From IMG/VR virus record IMGVR_UViG_3300037882_000396, positions 1-27,891 of that record: DNA of 27,891 bases; one strand, given 5' to 3'. Positions 16,651-23,645 of the stretch are shown piece after piece (within the stretch, counting starts at the first letter, position 1; each line of letters starts with the position of its first letter). Origin of the DNA: a virus. The notes beneath the pieces are model-generated. The model searched no databases, was not told the origin of the DNA, and was given only the letters and a program-made list of their open reading frames with translations. A program made the position numbers and the translations under genes.

Positions 16651-18810
16651 TTATACCTCGCTCATTTCAAATGTGCCGTCTGCTAACTTAGAGACGCGCT
16701 TGGTTTTGGGTGCAGCCATGATCGCCGCTGCGTTTGTCATTTGTGCTGCTGTCTCTGCCAGCATTTGTGTGCTGTCGCTTAGTCTGCCAACTATCTCACT
16801 AATAGCCATTGCAGATTCGCCCGCCATGCCTTTGATTGATTCGCCGATCTCGCTCAGTTTGTTATCAGCATCCATCGTGATAGCGGTAGATGGTTTCTCT
16901 GCCGCCGTTGCGTTCATTTGAGCAATGGTCAATTTAGTCTCAGCATCAATCCGAGCTTTCATTTCTGCGCGCTCTGTCTCTGCCTGCTGTTTCAAGGCTT
17001 CCATCTGTCGCTCATGCTCCATCCGAGCCATTTCAAGCGCTTGCGTGTTCTGCGCTTTGAATTGTTCAAGGGCTTGGGTTTGCTGTAGTTTTTGGCCTTC
17101 CATCTGCATCGTTGCTTGGGTACGTTGCATTTCTGCCTCTGCTTTGATTTGCTCAGGGTCAGGCTGTGGAGGTGCTTGAGGTTTAGGCTCTTGCATCTTA
17201 GCCATGAGAGCATCAAAAGCGCCTTCGATCTGACGCGCACCTTTGAATGAACGAACACCAAATAGAAGCATTTCAGCCATTAGCGGCCCGACTTCGGGGC
17301 TAGATTGAATAACAGGTAGCGCCCGCTCCATAAACTGACCTGTGGACTGTAGGAACTCAAGGCGTGATTCTTTCTCTGCCTGCTCGTCCAATTCAACCAG
17401 CGAATCCGCTGCGACTTCAATACGATAGTCCCGCGCTGTCTCTGATTTCAGCAGTTCAATGGCTTGTGGTGCATACTGAGCATCTATCGTTTTATCAATC
17501 CCAGACATCATTAATAGTGTCTGTGGCGTGTAAAAGTCGCACATGATCTGTGCTTTGATTTTCAGTATTTGGCTTGCAAAAATAGCAACATCGTTTTGAA
17601 CCCGGCGAAGTCTTAGGGTTGCGTATTGGCTCTTAATCTGCTGTGCCGTGGCTGTCTCGCTTGCGTTTGAAGCACCACGAACGATGTCAGACATGCCCGT
17701 GATTTCATAGATTGCCTGCTTTGCCTGATCGCGTGCCATGTAGCAGTTATTCAGGGCGTTTACAACATCGCTTAACGGTAGAAACTCCACCATCTTGCCT
17801 AGCCCGCCCTTTTCCGCAAAAGCTGCGTAGCGGGATACGGGAATCATCGTGTTATCTGTACCCTCGGACAACATGCGCTGAATCTCAGTAGCGGAGGCAT
17901 CATAGACCCCGACAACCTTAAGCGCTTCGGTCAGCTTCCCGATTCTGTCCGTGAGCATGTCAATCTCTTCGGCCTGATCTTGATACATAGAGTAATCAGG
18001 AACGGGGATAATCGTGTCAGTTGTCTGCGTGGCAAACAAAGGGCGAGGGCATGGCCAAAAGTCATCCAAGCCTAGCGGGTCATCTTTTTCGTCTAGCAGT
18101 TCATCATAGGATTCGCTGAACCAATAAACCTTTTTGTCTGTTTTGTGCCATAGCTCCCAGACTTTGGCTTTCAGGCTTTCATCTACTAAAGCAGAATCAA
18201 CGCCACGTTTTCTCATGTCGTCAATGCCGATAGGCTCATGGTCTAGCGGGACGTTCTTAAACTTTTCCTCGCCGAATCGGGCAATACCGTCTGCCTTTGA
18301 CATATAGGTAAGGCGTGCAACCCACTCCACATCCTCCCAAACCCGAGCCGGTGATGTCTGGAAGTCAGTCCAAAACACGTAATCAACGCAGGTCTTTTGA
18401 TACTCGACCGGGCCTTCTATCGTGTCCTCGGTGTACGTCTCAAGCCGCAGCCAATTGACGCCGCGCCCGGGCAACAGCCTGTCCATAACAGCATGTTTAA
18501 TCGCTTGATCGTAATCGCCGTAATGGTCAATCTCATATTGAAGCGCCCGCTCCATGATCTGAGCCGCAGTACGCGCTACGGGGTCTTGATCTTTGTAACG
18601 CCGGTCTACCTCCGCCTTAGGGGTTCTGCTGTAAACCGCAGGTAACAAGGTCTGTACGTTTGACCATAGCACGTTGTAACGCCGCCCACCTGAGTAAGCG
18701 CTTGCTCTTTCGTCTTTGTAGCGCTTGACAACCTTGCGGCCTCTTGCAAACCAGTCCCGTGTGTCTTTTTTCGCTAGCTGGATTGCTTCTTGCCACTTTT
18801 TAGCGCTCAT
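16651..18810 (-). CDS. Portal protein
   Basis: This is a 719-residue protein, the large size typical of podoviral portals. The N-terminus is KDTRDWFARGRKVVKRYKDE, then YNVLWSNVQTLLPAVYSRTP. It has a wing/stem-like core (RMLSEGTDNTMIPVSRYA), DQAKQAIYEITGMSDIVRGA and SETATAQQIKSQYATLRL, the latter two being typical portal helices. The C-terminal about 190 residues are Gln/Glu/Ala-rich and form a predicted coiled coil (barrel-like). AAAGGT lies 5 nt before the ATG. It forms the DNA entry vertex with the TerL motor. Confidence 0.85.
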   Translation of the reverse strand: MSAKKWQEAIQLAKKDTRDWFARGRKVVKRYKDERASAYSGGRRYNVLWSNVQTLLPAVYSRTPKAEVDRRYKDQDPVARTAAQIMERALQYEIDHYGDYDQAIKHAVMDRLLPGRGVNWLRLETYTEDTIEGPVEYQKTCVDYVFWTDFQTSPARVWEDVEWVARLTYMSKADGIARFGEEKFKNVPLDHEPIGIDDMRKRGVDSALVDESLKAKVWELWHKTDKKVYWFSESYDELLDEKDDPLGLDDFWPCPRPLFATQTTDTIIPVPDYSMYQDQAEEIDMLTDRIGKLTEALKVVGVYDASATEIQRMLSEGTDNTMIPVSRYAAFAEKGGLGKMVEFLPLSDVVNALNNCYMARDQAKQAIYEITGMSDIVRGASNASETATAQQIKSQYATLRLRRVQNDVAIFASQILKIKAQIMCDFYTPQTLLMMSGIDKTIDAQYAPQAIELLKSETARDYRIEVAADSLVELDEQAEKESRLEFLQSTGQFMERALPVIQSSPEVGPLMAEMLLFGVRSFKGARQIEGAFDALMAKMQEPKPQAPPQPDPEQIKAEAEMQRTQATMQMEGQKLQQTQALEQFKAQNTQALEMARMEHERQMEALKQQAETERAEMKARIDAETKLTIAQMNATAAEKPSTAITMDADNKLSEIGESIKGMAGESAMAISEIVGRLSDSTQMLAETAAQMTNAAAIMAAPKTKRVSKLADGTFEMSEV

Positions 18811-18819
18811 GTTTTACCT

Positions 18820-19161
18820 TTAAGCTGTGATGGTGGCAGCTACTGCGCCATTTGCCGCAAACGGAATACCATCTTTGCCGAACGTCGCTGGCCCGGTTGA
18901 TACACACAAAGCCCCACCAGACACAGGCAAGCCGTTTGCCCAATCGGTATCAACAGGGAGGCCAGCCGTTGCGTCTACATAGATCAATCGCCCGGTAGTG
19001 GTGTAAGTCAACCCGCCCAGACTGAATGCGCCACCCGTGGTTGTCGCACGTACACGCCCGTTTGTAGCGTTTTCAATCCTCAACCCAGCAAGGAACACAT
19101 CGCCTGCCGCATTTGCTGCGGATGTGAGGCGTATTGCGTTTGCTTGCGTTGGAAAGATCAT
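18820..19161 (-). CDS. Small hypothetical structural-block protein
   Basis: A 113-residue, Ala/Thr/Gly-rich protein (MIFPTQANAIRLTSAANAAG; LGGLTYTTTGRLIYVDATAG; KDGIPFAANGAVAATITA) of beta character sits between TerL and portal. It starts immediately after the TerL stop. I do not recognise a named domain. The terminal motif resembles short phage proteins that handle parameter-like beta repeats. It is probably translated by coupling to terL. Confidence 0.62.
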   Translation of the reverse strand: MIFPTQANAIRLTSAANAAGDVFLAGLRIENATNGRVRATTTGGAFSLGGLTYTTTGRLIYVDATAGLPVDTDWANGLPVSGGALCVSTGPATFGKDGIPFAANGAVAATITA

Positions 19162-20490
19162 TTAGTAACGCTCTCTAGGTGTTTTCCCTAATTGCAAAAA
19201 TGGGTTTTTTACTGTAATGCGCGAATTATCACCGGATATTGCGAATTCTGCAATCTTTTCCTCGGTTTTCTGGGTTTTTTCCTGCCATGCGACAGCCATC
19301 ATGCGGAAAGCATCAGCGCAGTGGCTTGTGAAGTCGTGCCTAGGTTTGTCCCTGAAAGCCTTTTTATCATCGTCCCATTCCCTTTGGTATTGTTTGAGCA
19401 GTTCCACGGCTTCGCCCGTCTTTTCACGGTCAAACCACATGCGATAGAACGCTGCCCGCGCAGCTTGGATACCATCCTGAACGCTGAGACTTGGCACAAT
19501 GTCTAGCTTATTCATTCCGAGATGCTCGCTCAGTTGTTCAATAATGGATTTGCCATTGCTTGCCAGCGTCTTAGCCCTTGCGTCATGCGGTAGCCAATGC
19601 TTTTCATACTTATATGGCTTGTCTAATACCGCCTTGGCATAGTCCGACACGGATAGCCCAGAGCCTGAAAAGTAGTCAATCAGATGGATTTCACCCGTAA
19701 TGACTTGATAGAACCATATCGCGGTATCGTCGTGATAGCCCAAGTCCCAAGCGGTATAAACGGGTGATTCTGGGTCATATGGCACATCAGTAATGCGATG
19801 TTCTGCGAATTTAAGCTCTTTGCCGTAGTAAGCCCCAAGTATTGCGGCTTCAAAAGAGCACTCAAACTCTTGTTCGTATTGATCTTCGCTCATGCCCCGA
19901 GCCGCATCTTCAAGCTCTGACTTAGGCAAAAGCCCTGATTCGCTGGCTTTAATGCTGGCCGAATACCAGCTAGAGCTTACTTGCGAAGTCTTGAATATCT
20001 CATAGAAGGCATTGTGACCCTTAGGCGTACCAATGAACACCGCCCAGCCTTCTCGGTCTGCCAACAGTGGCCGGATGATTTCACCCCAAACCCTTGGGCG
20101 CATATCTGCGTACTCGTCCAAAATTACACCGTCCAAGTACAAGCCTCGCAGCGCATCGGGGTTATCCGCTCCAAACAGCCTGATTCGAGCGCCATTTAGT
20201 AGCTCTACCCATAGCTCCGAAGCATTGGCTTGCGTTCTTACATCTGCCGTGTACCTGAGCAGGTAATCCCAAGCAATAGATTTAGCCTGGCTGTGATATG
20301 GCGCAATGTAAGCGTATCGCCCTATTTGCTTGTTATCAGTGAAAGCCCGCTTAATTAGGTCGTTGATACAAGCAACCGTTTTTCCTGCTCTTCGGTGAGC
20401 CACAAGGCAAGCCCACCGCGTCGTTCTATCGTGAAAAGCCTTGAATGCGCCCCTAGGCTTGTAAGGGATGACGATGCGCCTTATTCCCAA
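19162..20490 (-). CDS. terL: Terminase large subunit (packaging ATPase/nuclease)
   Basis: This 442-residue protein has all expected motifs. Walker A is HRRAGKT (32-38), Walker B GVILDE (121-126) and coupling motif GTP (154-156). The RuvC-like nuclease domain starts with catalytic AWDLGYHDD (Asp249, then Asp254/255) and has the later HDFTSHCADAFRM with conserved Asp residues. It pumps DNA into the prohead through the portal and cuts concatemers. It overlaps the TerS stop by 10 nt, indicating coupled translation. Confidence 0.95.
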   Translation of the reverse strand: MGIRRIVIPYKPRGAFKAFHDRTTRWACLVAHRRAGKTVACINDLIKRAFTDNKQIGRYAYIAPYHSQAKSIAWDYLLRYTADVRTQANASELWVELLNGARIRLFGADNPDALRGLYLDGVILDEYADMRPRVWGEIIRPLLADREGWAVFIGTPKGHNAFYEIFKTSQVSSSWYSASIKASESGLLPKSELEDAARGMSEDQYEQEFECSFEAAILGAYYGKELKFAEHRITDVPYDPESPVYTAWDLGYHDDTAIWFYQVITGEIHLIDYFSGSGLSVSDYAKAVLDKPYKYEKHWLPHDARAKTLASNGKSIIEQLSEHLGMNKLDIVPSLSVQDGIQAARAAFYRMWFDREKTGEAVELLKQYQREWDDDKKAFRDKPRHDFTSHCADAFRMMAVAWQEKTQKTEEKIAEFAISGDNSRITVKNPFLQLGKTPRERY

Positions 20491-20801
20491 GCAATCACCG
20501 TTTTAAGTGGGGCGTCTTGATCGCCTGCAATGACTGTGCGATTTAGCTTAGGTGCGGCATACTCTGCCAGCTTTGAAACCAGATCGAGCGCTTTTGCCGG
20601 GTCTGGTTTAATGTCTCTCTCGGGGTCTCCCTCTGCAACTAATTCCAGCCACTTAGAGACGTTTTCATGGTTCTTAGTCAGTAGATCATTGATCGTCTGT
20701 CTAAACTCAATGGTGGTCTTATTAGGCATGCCCTTAGGCCTTCCCGGCCCTGCGCCTAGTGCTGCTGCCCCTGTCGGTTTCCTCTTCGTTTTTAAATCCA
20801 T
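20481..20801 (-). CDS. terS: Terminase small subunit
   Basis: This is a 106-residue protein starting MDLKTKRKPTGAAALGAGPG, with a basic GRPKGMPNKTT segment and helical FRQTINDLLTKNHENVSKWLELV. The first part resembles the AT-hook/GRPKG-type N-terminus of small terminases. It lies right before terL and recognises the packaging site. AAGG lies 7 nt before the ATG. The assignment follows from adjacency to terL and the basic N-terminus. Confidence 0.82.
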   Translation of the reverse strand: MDLKTKRKPTGAAALGAGPGRPKGMPNKTTIEFRQTINDLLTKNHENVSKWLELVAEGDPERDIKPDPAKALDLVSKLAEYAAPKLNRTVIAGDQDAPLKTVIAWE

Positions 20802-20812
20802 GATTTCGCCTT

Positions 20813-20828
20813 GTTAGCGTCTGCTAAC
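20813..20828 (-). promoter_or_regulatory. Hairpin in the terS leader
   Basis: A perfect 6-bp inverted repeat GTTAGC-AGAC-GCTAAC sits 11 nt before the terS start and just upstream of its AAGG binding site. It lies at the 5' end of RNA from the promoter at 20837-20866. It could stabilise or regulate the transcript, or be part of a packaging recognition site. Confidence 0.5.
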
Positions 20829-20836
20829 TGGCGCTT

Positions 20837-20866
20837 ATTATGGCATAGGGTTTGTACTTATGTCAA
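20837..20866 (-). promoter_or_regulatory. Sigma70-like promoter upstream of terS
   Basis: The minus-strand -35 is TTGACA (20866-20861, perfect) and the -10 is CATAAT (20842-20837, 5 of 6), with an 18-bp spacer. The -35 overlaps the stop region of the zinc-ribbon gene. It would start transcription near 20830 and drive terS-terL and the structural genes. Confidence 0.7.
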
Positions 20867-21072
20867 TCTTTGGGTTTGCGTGATTCAACCGCCAATTTAA
20901 CGGCCTCTGGGTTTGCATATATGCTTTTTGAATCATGATTTCCGCAATAACTGCAAGGGATGATGCCGCCCGTTTTGTTTTCATGCTCTCTGTATTGTGG
21001 ATAGCACTTCTCGCATACAGATACAAACGCGGGTTGTGGACTCATTAGGGCTTTTAAGTGTTTGTCGTCCAT
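20863..21072 (-). CDS. Small zinc-ribbon-like protein
   Basis: It encodes 69 residues starting MDDKHLKALMSPQP. The ATG at 21072 is chosen because AAGGAG precedes it by 4 nt; an in-frame upstream ATG at 21174 has no ribosome binding site. Two CxxC pairs (CEKCYPQY and CSYCGNHD, about 20 residues apart) suggest a zinc-ribbon fold. It is the first gene after the leader at 21073-21252 and lies directly before terS, which could fit a role in late gene control or DNA handling. No homologous function is claimed. Confidence 0.68.
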   Translation of the reverse strand: MDDKHLKALMSPQPAFVSVCEKCYPQYREHENKTGGIIPCSYCGNHDSKSIYANPEAVKLAVESRKPKD

Positions 21073-21109
21073 GATTCTCCTTGATAGCTCTTTAAGATAG
21101 TGGCATGTG

Positions 21110-21131
21110 TGAAAGCCCCGTCTTTCCGGGG
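21110..21131 (-). terminator. Leader hairpin, possible weak terminator
   Basis: CCCCG (21131-21127) pairs with CGGGG (21120-21116) around a GAAAGA loop, followed by CTTTC on the minus strand. It lies about 100 nt downstream of the promoter at 21224-21252. A short T-run makes it weak. In lambdoid phages a terminator just after the late promoter is bypassed by a Q-like protein. Similarity here is by arrangement only. Confidence 0.45.
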
Positions 21132-21223
21132 TGTCAGCTACCTTTAGTGAATAACCGGGATGCGCCTCGGCCATGTATCGTTAGGCTCTACGGAGTCTAG
21201 CTCCTTCAAGTCTCGATGCCTTC

Positions 21224-21252
21224 ATTATCTCAAATTACTGGTGTTTTGGCAA
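21224..21252 (-). promoter_or_regulatory. Sigma70-like candidate late promoter
   Basis: The minus-strand -35 is TTGCCA (21252-21247, 5 of 6) and the -10 is GATAAT (21229-21224, 5 of 6), with a 17-bp spacer. The -35 starts at the base next to the stop of the upstream gene. It precedes a 145-nt leader and the late gene block, so it is a candidate late promoter. Confidence 0.7.
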
Positions 21253-21450
21253 TCAGATTGCTTGCAATGCTGGCTCTGGAAAAGCCATTTCGCCGCGTCC
21301 CGCTTTCCCTTTTGCGAATGCTTCAATCGCTGTCAGTTCAATCAATCGCAATGAATCTAGCCTGTGCTTTTCAAGCAGTGCCGCGCCTTCTATAGCGTGG
21401 GTTATCGGGTTGATTAGGTTGTAGACCTTGCGTTTAGTTCGCTTTCTCAC
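21253..21450 (-). CDS. Small conserved phage protein, candidate regulatory
   Basis: It encodes 65 residues from a GTG at 21450, chosen because GGAGG lies 7 nt before it; upstream in-frame starts lack this. The sequence RKRTKRKVYNLINPITHAIE followed by GAALLEKHRLDSLRLIELTAI resembles a small protein widespread after the recombination genes of beta/gammaproteobacterial phages. It overlaps the RuvC-like gene by 17 nt and ends right at the late promoter. An antitermination or late-control role is attractive by location but unproven. It is shorter than I would expect for that family. Confidence 0.62.
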   Translation of the reverse strand: MRKRTKRKVYNLINPITHAIEGAALLEKHRLDSLRLIELTAIEAFAKGKAGRGEMAFPEPALQAI

Positions 21451-21859
21451 TTCTAAACCTCCAAGCCACCATTGCCGCATCGCGTTCGTGTTGATTGCTT
21501 TTGCTTGTCCAACCTGTGATGCGATCAAAATCCTTCGCGTCGATCTTTTTGCCCTTGTCCTTTGGACTGATTGACCGATATGGAATTTCAAGTTCTCCAC
21601 ATACTTGCTTAATGATTTTGCAGTATGCGTCCACTTCCCCGATATTCCGCGCCACTTTTAGCGCTGCGCGATGCGGTACGCCGGGAGCCGTGAAAATGTG
21701 GCTTGTTAGGGTTGAATCCTCCAAAACCACCAACTTAGCTAAAGTCAGTCGGATAAGCGTAATTGCCCCCAAAATATCCGTTGTTTGCATTGCTAGCAAT
21801 TTGCCATCAGTGTATTGCGCTATTCCCGTTTTTGCGCCGGGGTCTATTCCAATAATCAT
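21434..21859 (-). CDS. RuvC-like Holliday junction resolvase
   Basis: The 141-residue protein begins at the ATG overlapping the upstream stop (ATGA). It starts MIIGIDPGAKTGIA, the first catalytic motif (Asp6). The segment LVVLEDS has Glu47, and the C-terminal HERDAAMVAWRF holds the final Asp motif of the RuvC fold. It probably resolves branched replication or recombination intermediates before packaging. In the ninB-DUF1364-resolvase order it takes the place of RusA/NinG-type resolvases in lambdoid nin regions. Confidence 0.85.
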   Translation of the reverse strand: MIIGIDPGAKTGIAQYTDGKLLAMQTTDILGAITLIRLTLAKLVVLEDSTLTSHIFTAPGVPHRAALKVARNIGEVDAYCKIIKQVCGELEIPYRSISPKDKGKKIDAKDFDRITGWTSKSNQHERDAAMVAWRFRSEKAN

Positions 21860-22227
21860 TTCAGTTGCTCCAATGCCCATTGCGCGGCCAATCGTTCACT
21901 ATAAGAACGATCTTCAAAGCCAGTATGTATCTTTTCCCATGCTTTGAGTTGTCGCTTATGCGCCTCCTCAAAAGCCGCTTGCCGCTCTTCCTGCGTAGCG
22001 TTGTAGCTCGAATCTAGCCATGTATGGCACTTTGCACATGCCCAGACTGTATAGCAGTCGTCAGCCTTGCGCCGCATGCCTTTACCGTGCTTTTGGCTGT
22101 TCGAGTGAGCGGCCACCGTTGTATCGCTTGGGCTACCGTCGCACCTTACCCGCAATAGGCAAGGCTTACCCTGCGCCATTTTGAGTAAGGCGGGGTTTTC
22201 TTTACGTGGTGATTTTTGGTACATCAT
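21856..22227 (-). CDS. DUF1364/YbcO-like nuclease
   Basis: This is a 123-residue protein. LLKMAQGKPCLLRVRCDG, TTVAAHSNSQKHGKGMRRKA and DDCYTVWACAKCHTWLDS contain the His, Cys and CxxCH residues that bind metal in the DUF1364 (YbcO) family. YbcO-like enzymes have a HNH-like metal-dependent fold. The gene overlaps the RuvC-like gene by 4 nt and lies 8 nt downstream of ninB, as in lambdoid recombination cassettes. Confidence 0.85.
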   Translation of the reverse strand: MMYQKSPRKENPALLKMAQGKPCLLRVRCDGSPSDTTVAAHSNSQKHGKGMRRKADDCYTVWACAKCHTWLDSSYNATQEERQAAFEEAHKRQLKAWEKIHTGFEDRSYSERLAAQWALEQLK

Positions 22228-22235
22228 ATCTATGT

Positions 22236-22643
22236 CTAACGCTGTATAAGCTCGGTTTCATATACTTTTACCCCTCGATCAGCCGCCGTAGCAATCAGGA
22301 ATTCCATCCATTCGCTAAACCGCTTTTTGCTGAATTTGCTTGTGCGCTGGCCTAGCATCACTACGCCGCCGTCCAAACCCATCGCTAGCCGTGCAGTTTC
22401 TTTCTGAAAGGCTGCGGTTAGGATGTCTTTCCATTCATCCGGCGCTAGCTTGCACATCTTACCGTTTACAGGCCACTCAAGTTGTTCTGCGAATGCTTGC
22501 AAATACGGCCACTGAGCCGCATTAGCCTCAAGGCTGCGTGTTGGCTCGCTTACTGTGACAACATGCCCCATAGGAGCGTTTTGCACCTCTCGGACAGCCA
22601 ACAACCGAGCGGTGTCATGCGTTAGGTGGTATGTACGTTTCAT
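22236..22643 (-). CDS. ninB: NinB-family recombination mediator
   Basis: The 135-residue product starts at the ATG (22643) overlapping the upstream stop. MKRTYHLTHDTARLLAVREV, then VTVSEPTRSLEANAAQWPYL, DEWKDILTAAFQKE, LGQRTSKFSKKRFSEWMEFL and IATAADRGV match the NinB (Orf) family. In lambda, Orf/NinB binds SSB and single-stranded DNA and supports recombination as a RecFOR-like mediator. It is expected to act with the DUF1364 and RuvC-like genes downstream. Confidence 0.93.
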   Translation of the reverse strand: MKRTYHLTHDTARLLAVREVQNAPMGHVVTVSEPTRSLEANAAQWPYLQAFAEQLEWPVNGKMCKLAPDEWKDILTAAFQKETARLAMGLDGGVVMLGQRTSKFSKKRFSEWMEFLIATAADRGVKVYETELIQR

Positions 22644-22864
22644 AGACTGCCTGCCCTTACTCCCGCAGGCGTGGTGCAATCCGTGGTTACCCTGAAAACA
22701 GATTTATCACGCCCGCCCGTCTTTCGGACTTCGCCAGCTCGAGCCATATTCTTCAATATGTCGTATAAACGACACATTGGAATATCGCAGACTTGGCTTA
22801 ATGAGTTGTAGCCCATACCGTCCGATTTGTAGATAGCAAGCCACAATTTAGCGCGAGGCTTCAT
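22640..22864 (-). CDS. Winged-helix-like DNA-binding protein, possibly C-terminal half of a larger protein
   Basis: From the ATG at 22864 this gives 74 residues: MKPRAKLWLAIYKSDGMGYN, a helix-turn-helix-like LSQVCDIPMCRLYDILKNMA and a wing-like GEVRKTGGRDKSVFRVT. A leucine-codon (TTG) start at 22882 is possible, but neither has a convincing ribosome binding site. Removing one G from the G10 tract at 22899-22908 would fuse it in frame to the upstream 94-residue gene to give about 163 residues. It may therefore be the C-terminal domain of a single regulator. Confidence 0.62.
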   Translation of the reverse strand: MKPRAKLWLAIYKSDGMGYNSLSQVCDIPMCRLYDILKNMARAGEVRKTGGRDKSVFRVTTDCTTPAGVRAGSL

Positions 22865-23132
22865 TTGATATAGGCAGTCCAAGCCCGCGCAGCCTTGACC
22901 CCCCCCCCATTGCCTGGATCAACGCAGTCACCCCGGACTGCGTCTTAAAACGACCCCCATGGCAGGCAATCGCCTGCCCAAGCGCCCGGGAGGCGCGGAT
23001 GGCCGCGCCCTGCCCCATCAGGGCATTCTTGAACGGGCCATCAGCCCAGTTCATGCCATCAGCCGCCCATGCGGCCAGGCGGCGGCCTTCCTTGACTTGC
23101 GCCGCGTTGTATGTCTTACCTGCTCTTTTCAT
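22848..23132 (-). CDS. Hypothetical protein, possibly N-terminal part of a frame-disrupted gene
   Basis: This is a 94-residue protein (MKRAGKTYNAAQVKEGRRLA ... GVTALIQAMGGG) with AGGAG 7 nt before the ATG. It is helical and Ala/Gly-rich, with no recognised domain. The last 17 residues follow the G10 tract and look like out-of-frame reading (SRLRGLGLPISNEASR). It overlaps the winged-helix frame. Either the protein ends naturally here or the tract causes a one-base shift. Confidence 0.58.
   Translation of the reverse strand: MKRAGKTYNAAQVKEGRRLAAWAADGMNWADGPFKNALMGQGAAIRASRALGQAIACHGGRFKTQSGVTALIQAMGGGSRLRGLGLPISNEASR
22899..22908. repeat. C10/G10 homopolymer at a frame junction
   Basis: Ten consecutive C on the plus strand (G on the coding strand) lie in the 94-residue gene directly before its apparent shift to the winged-helix frame. 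Such a tract is prone to polymerase slippage, contingency variation or sequencing error. Confidence 0.9.
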
Positions 23133-23187
23133 ATCTCGCTCCTAAAATTTAATTATGCAGTTGTTTTGCATGGCTTGGAATAGGTGT

Positions 23188-23328
23188 TTACCCTAATGCC
23201 TCGCCCAGCAACCTAAGCGCCCAGTTAATCCGCTCTATGTGTACGTTTAGCCCTGCTGCAACATCGTCCAAAACGCGATGCGCTAGGAGTTGTTGGGCTG
23301 TGCTGTATTCTCGGAGTTCGTATCTCAT
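23188..23328 (-). CDS. Small 46-residue protein
   Basis: An ATG overlapping the stop of the upstream gene (ATGA at 23325-23328) opens a 46-residue frame beginning MRYELREYSTAQQLLAHRVL and ending WALRLLGEALG. AAAGG lies upstream in the preceding gene. It is amphipathic and probably all helical. The tight coupling and sensible composition favour a real small gene, but I recognise no family. Confidence 0.6.
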   Translation of the reverse strand: MRYELREYSTAQQLLAHRVLDDVAAGLNVHIERINWALRLLGEALG

Positions 23329-23645
23329 GCTTTCACCTTTAATGCTTCTTTCGCCTTTGCAAGCATTGCGGCCACCTTTGCGCTGTCAACTGCTGGAGCA
23401 GGCAATGCCTTAAACACAGGTGGCGGCATGGCGTTACAGATGCGCTTAAATTGCCCCACGGTGCAAGGGTCGTCCGGCAGGTTAAGCAGGCCATGCGCGA
23501 TGTTTTCAGGCGGCATGTTGCGAAGTTCATGCGCCCAATCGCCCTTAACGTCCAATAGATCAACACCTTCCCAAATTCCCAAAAACTTGCGCCCCCATCG
23601 AAGCGTCATCTTTTTGAAAATCACGTCAACAATTTCGTTATTCAT
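23325..23645 (-). CDS. Possible P-like helicase-loader / replication partner
   Basis: The 106-residue product starts at the ATG (23645) with GGAG 7 nt before it. The sequences VDVIFKKMTLRWGRKFLGIW, ELRNMPPENIAHGLLNLPDD and VGQFKRICNAMP resemble the C-terminal domain of phage replication P-like proteins that recruit the host helicase. The remainder is an Ala/Lys helix. It overlaps the DUF1376-type gene by 8 nt, which matches the O-P order in lambdoid replication modules. Confidence in the loader function is moderate, because no ATPase motif is present or expected. Confidence 0.6.
   Translation of the reverse strand: MNNEIVDVIFKKMTLRWGRKFLGIWEGVDLLDVKGDWAHELRNMPPENIAHGLLNLPDDPCTVGQFKRICNAMPPPVFKALPAPAVDSAKVAAMLAKAKEALKVKA

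Noticed and set aside
21073-21174. N-terminal extension of the zinc-ribbon protein from an ATG at 21174
   Set aside because: The internal ATG at 21072 has AAGGAG in front and the upstream ATG has none; the extension also covers the leader hairpin.
23133-23187. A promoter before the 94-residue gene (CATAAT box)
   Set aside because: The possible -35 (TTCCAA) matches only half of the consensus at 17-bp spacing, too weak to list.
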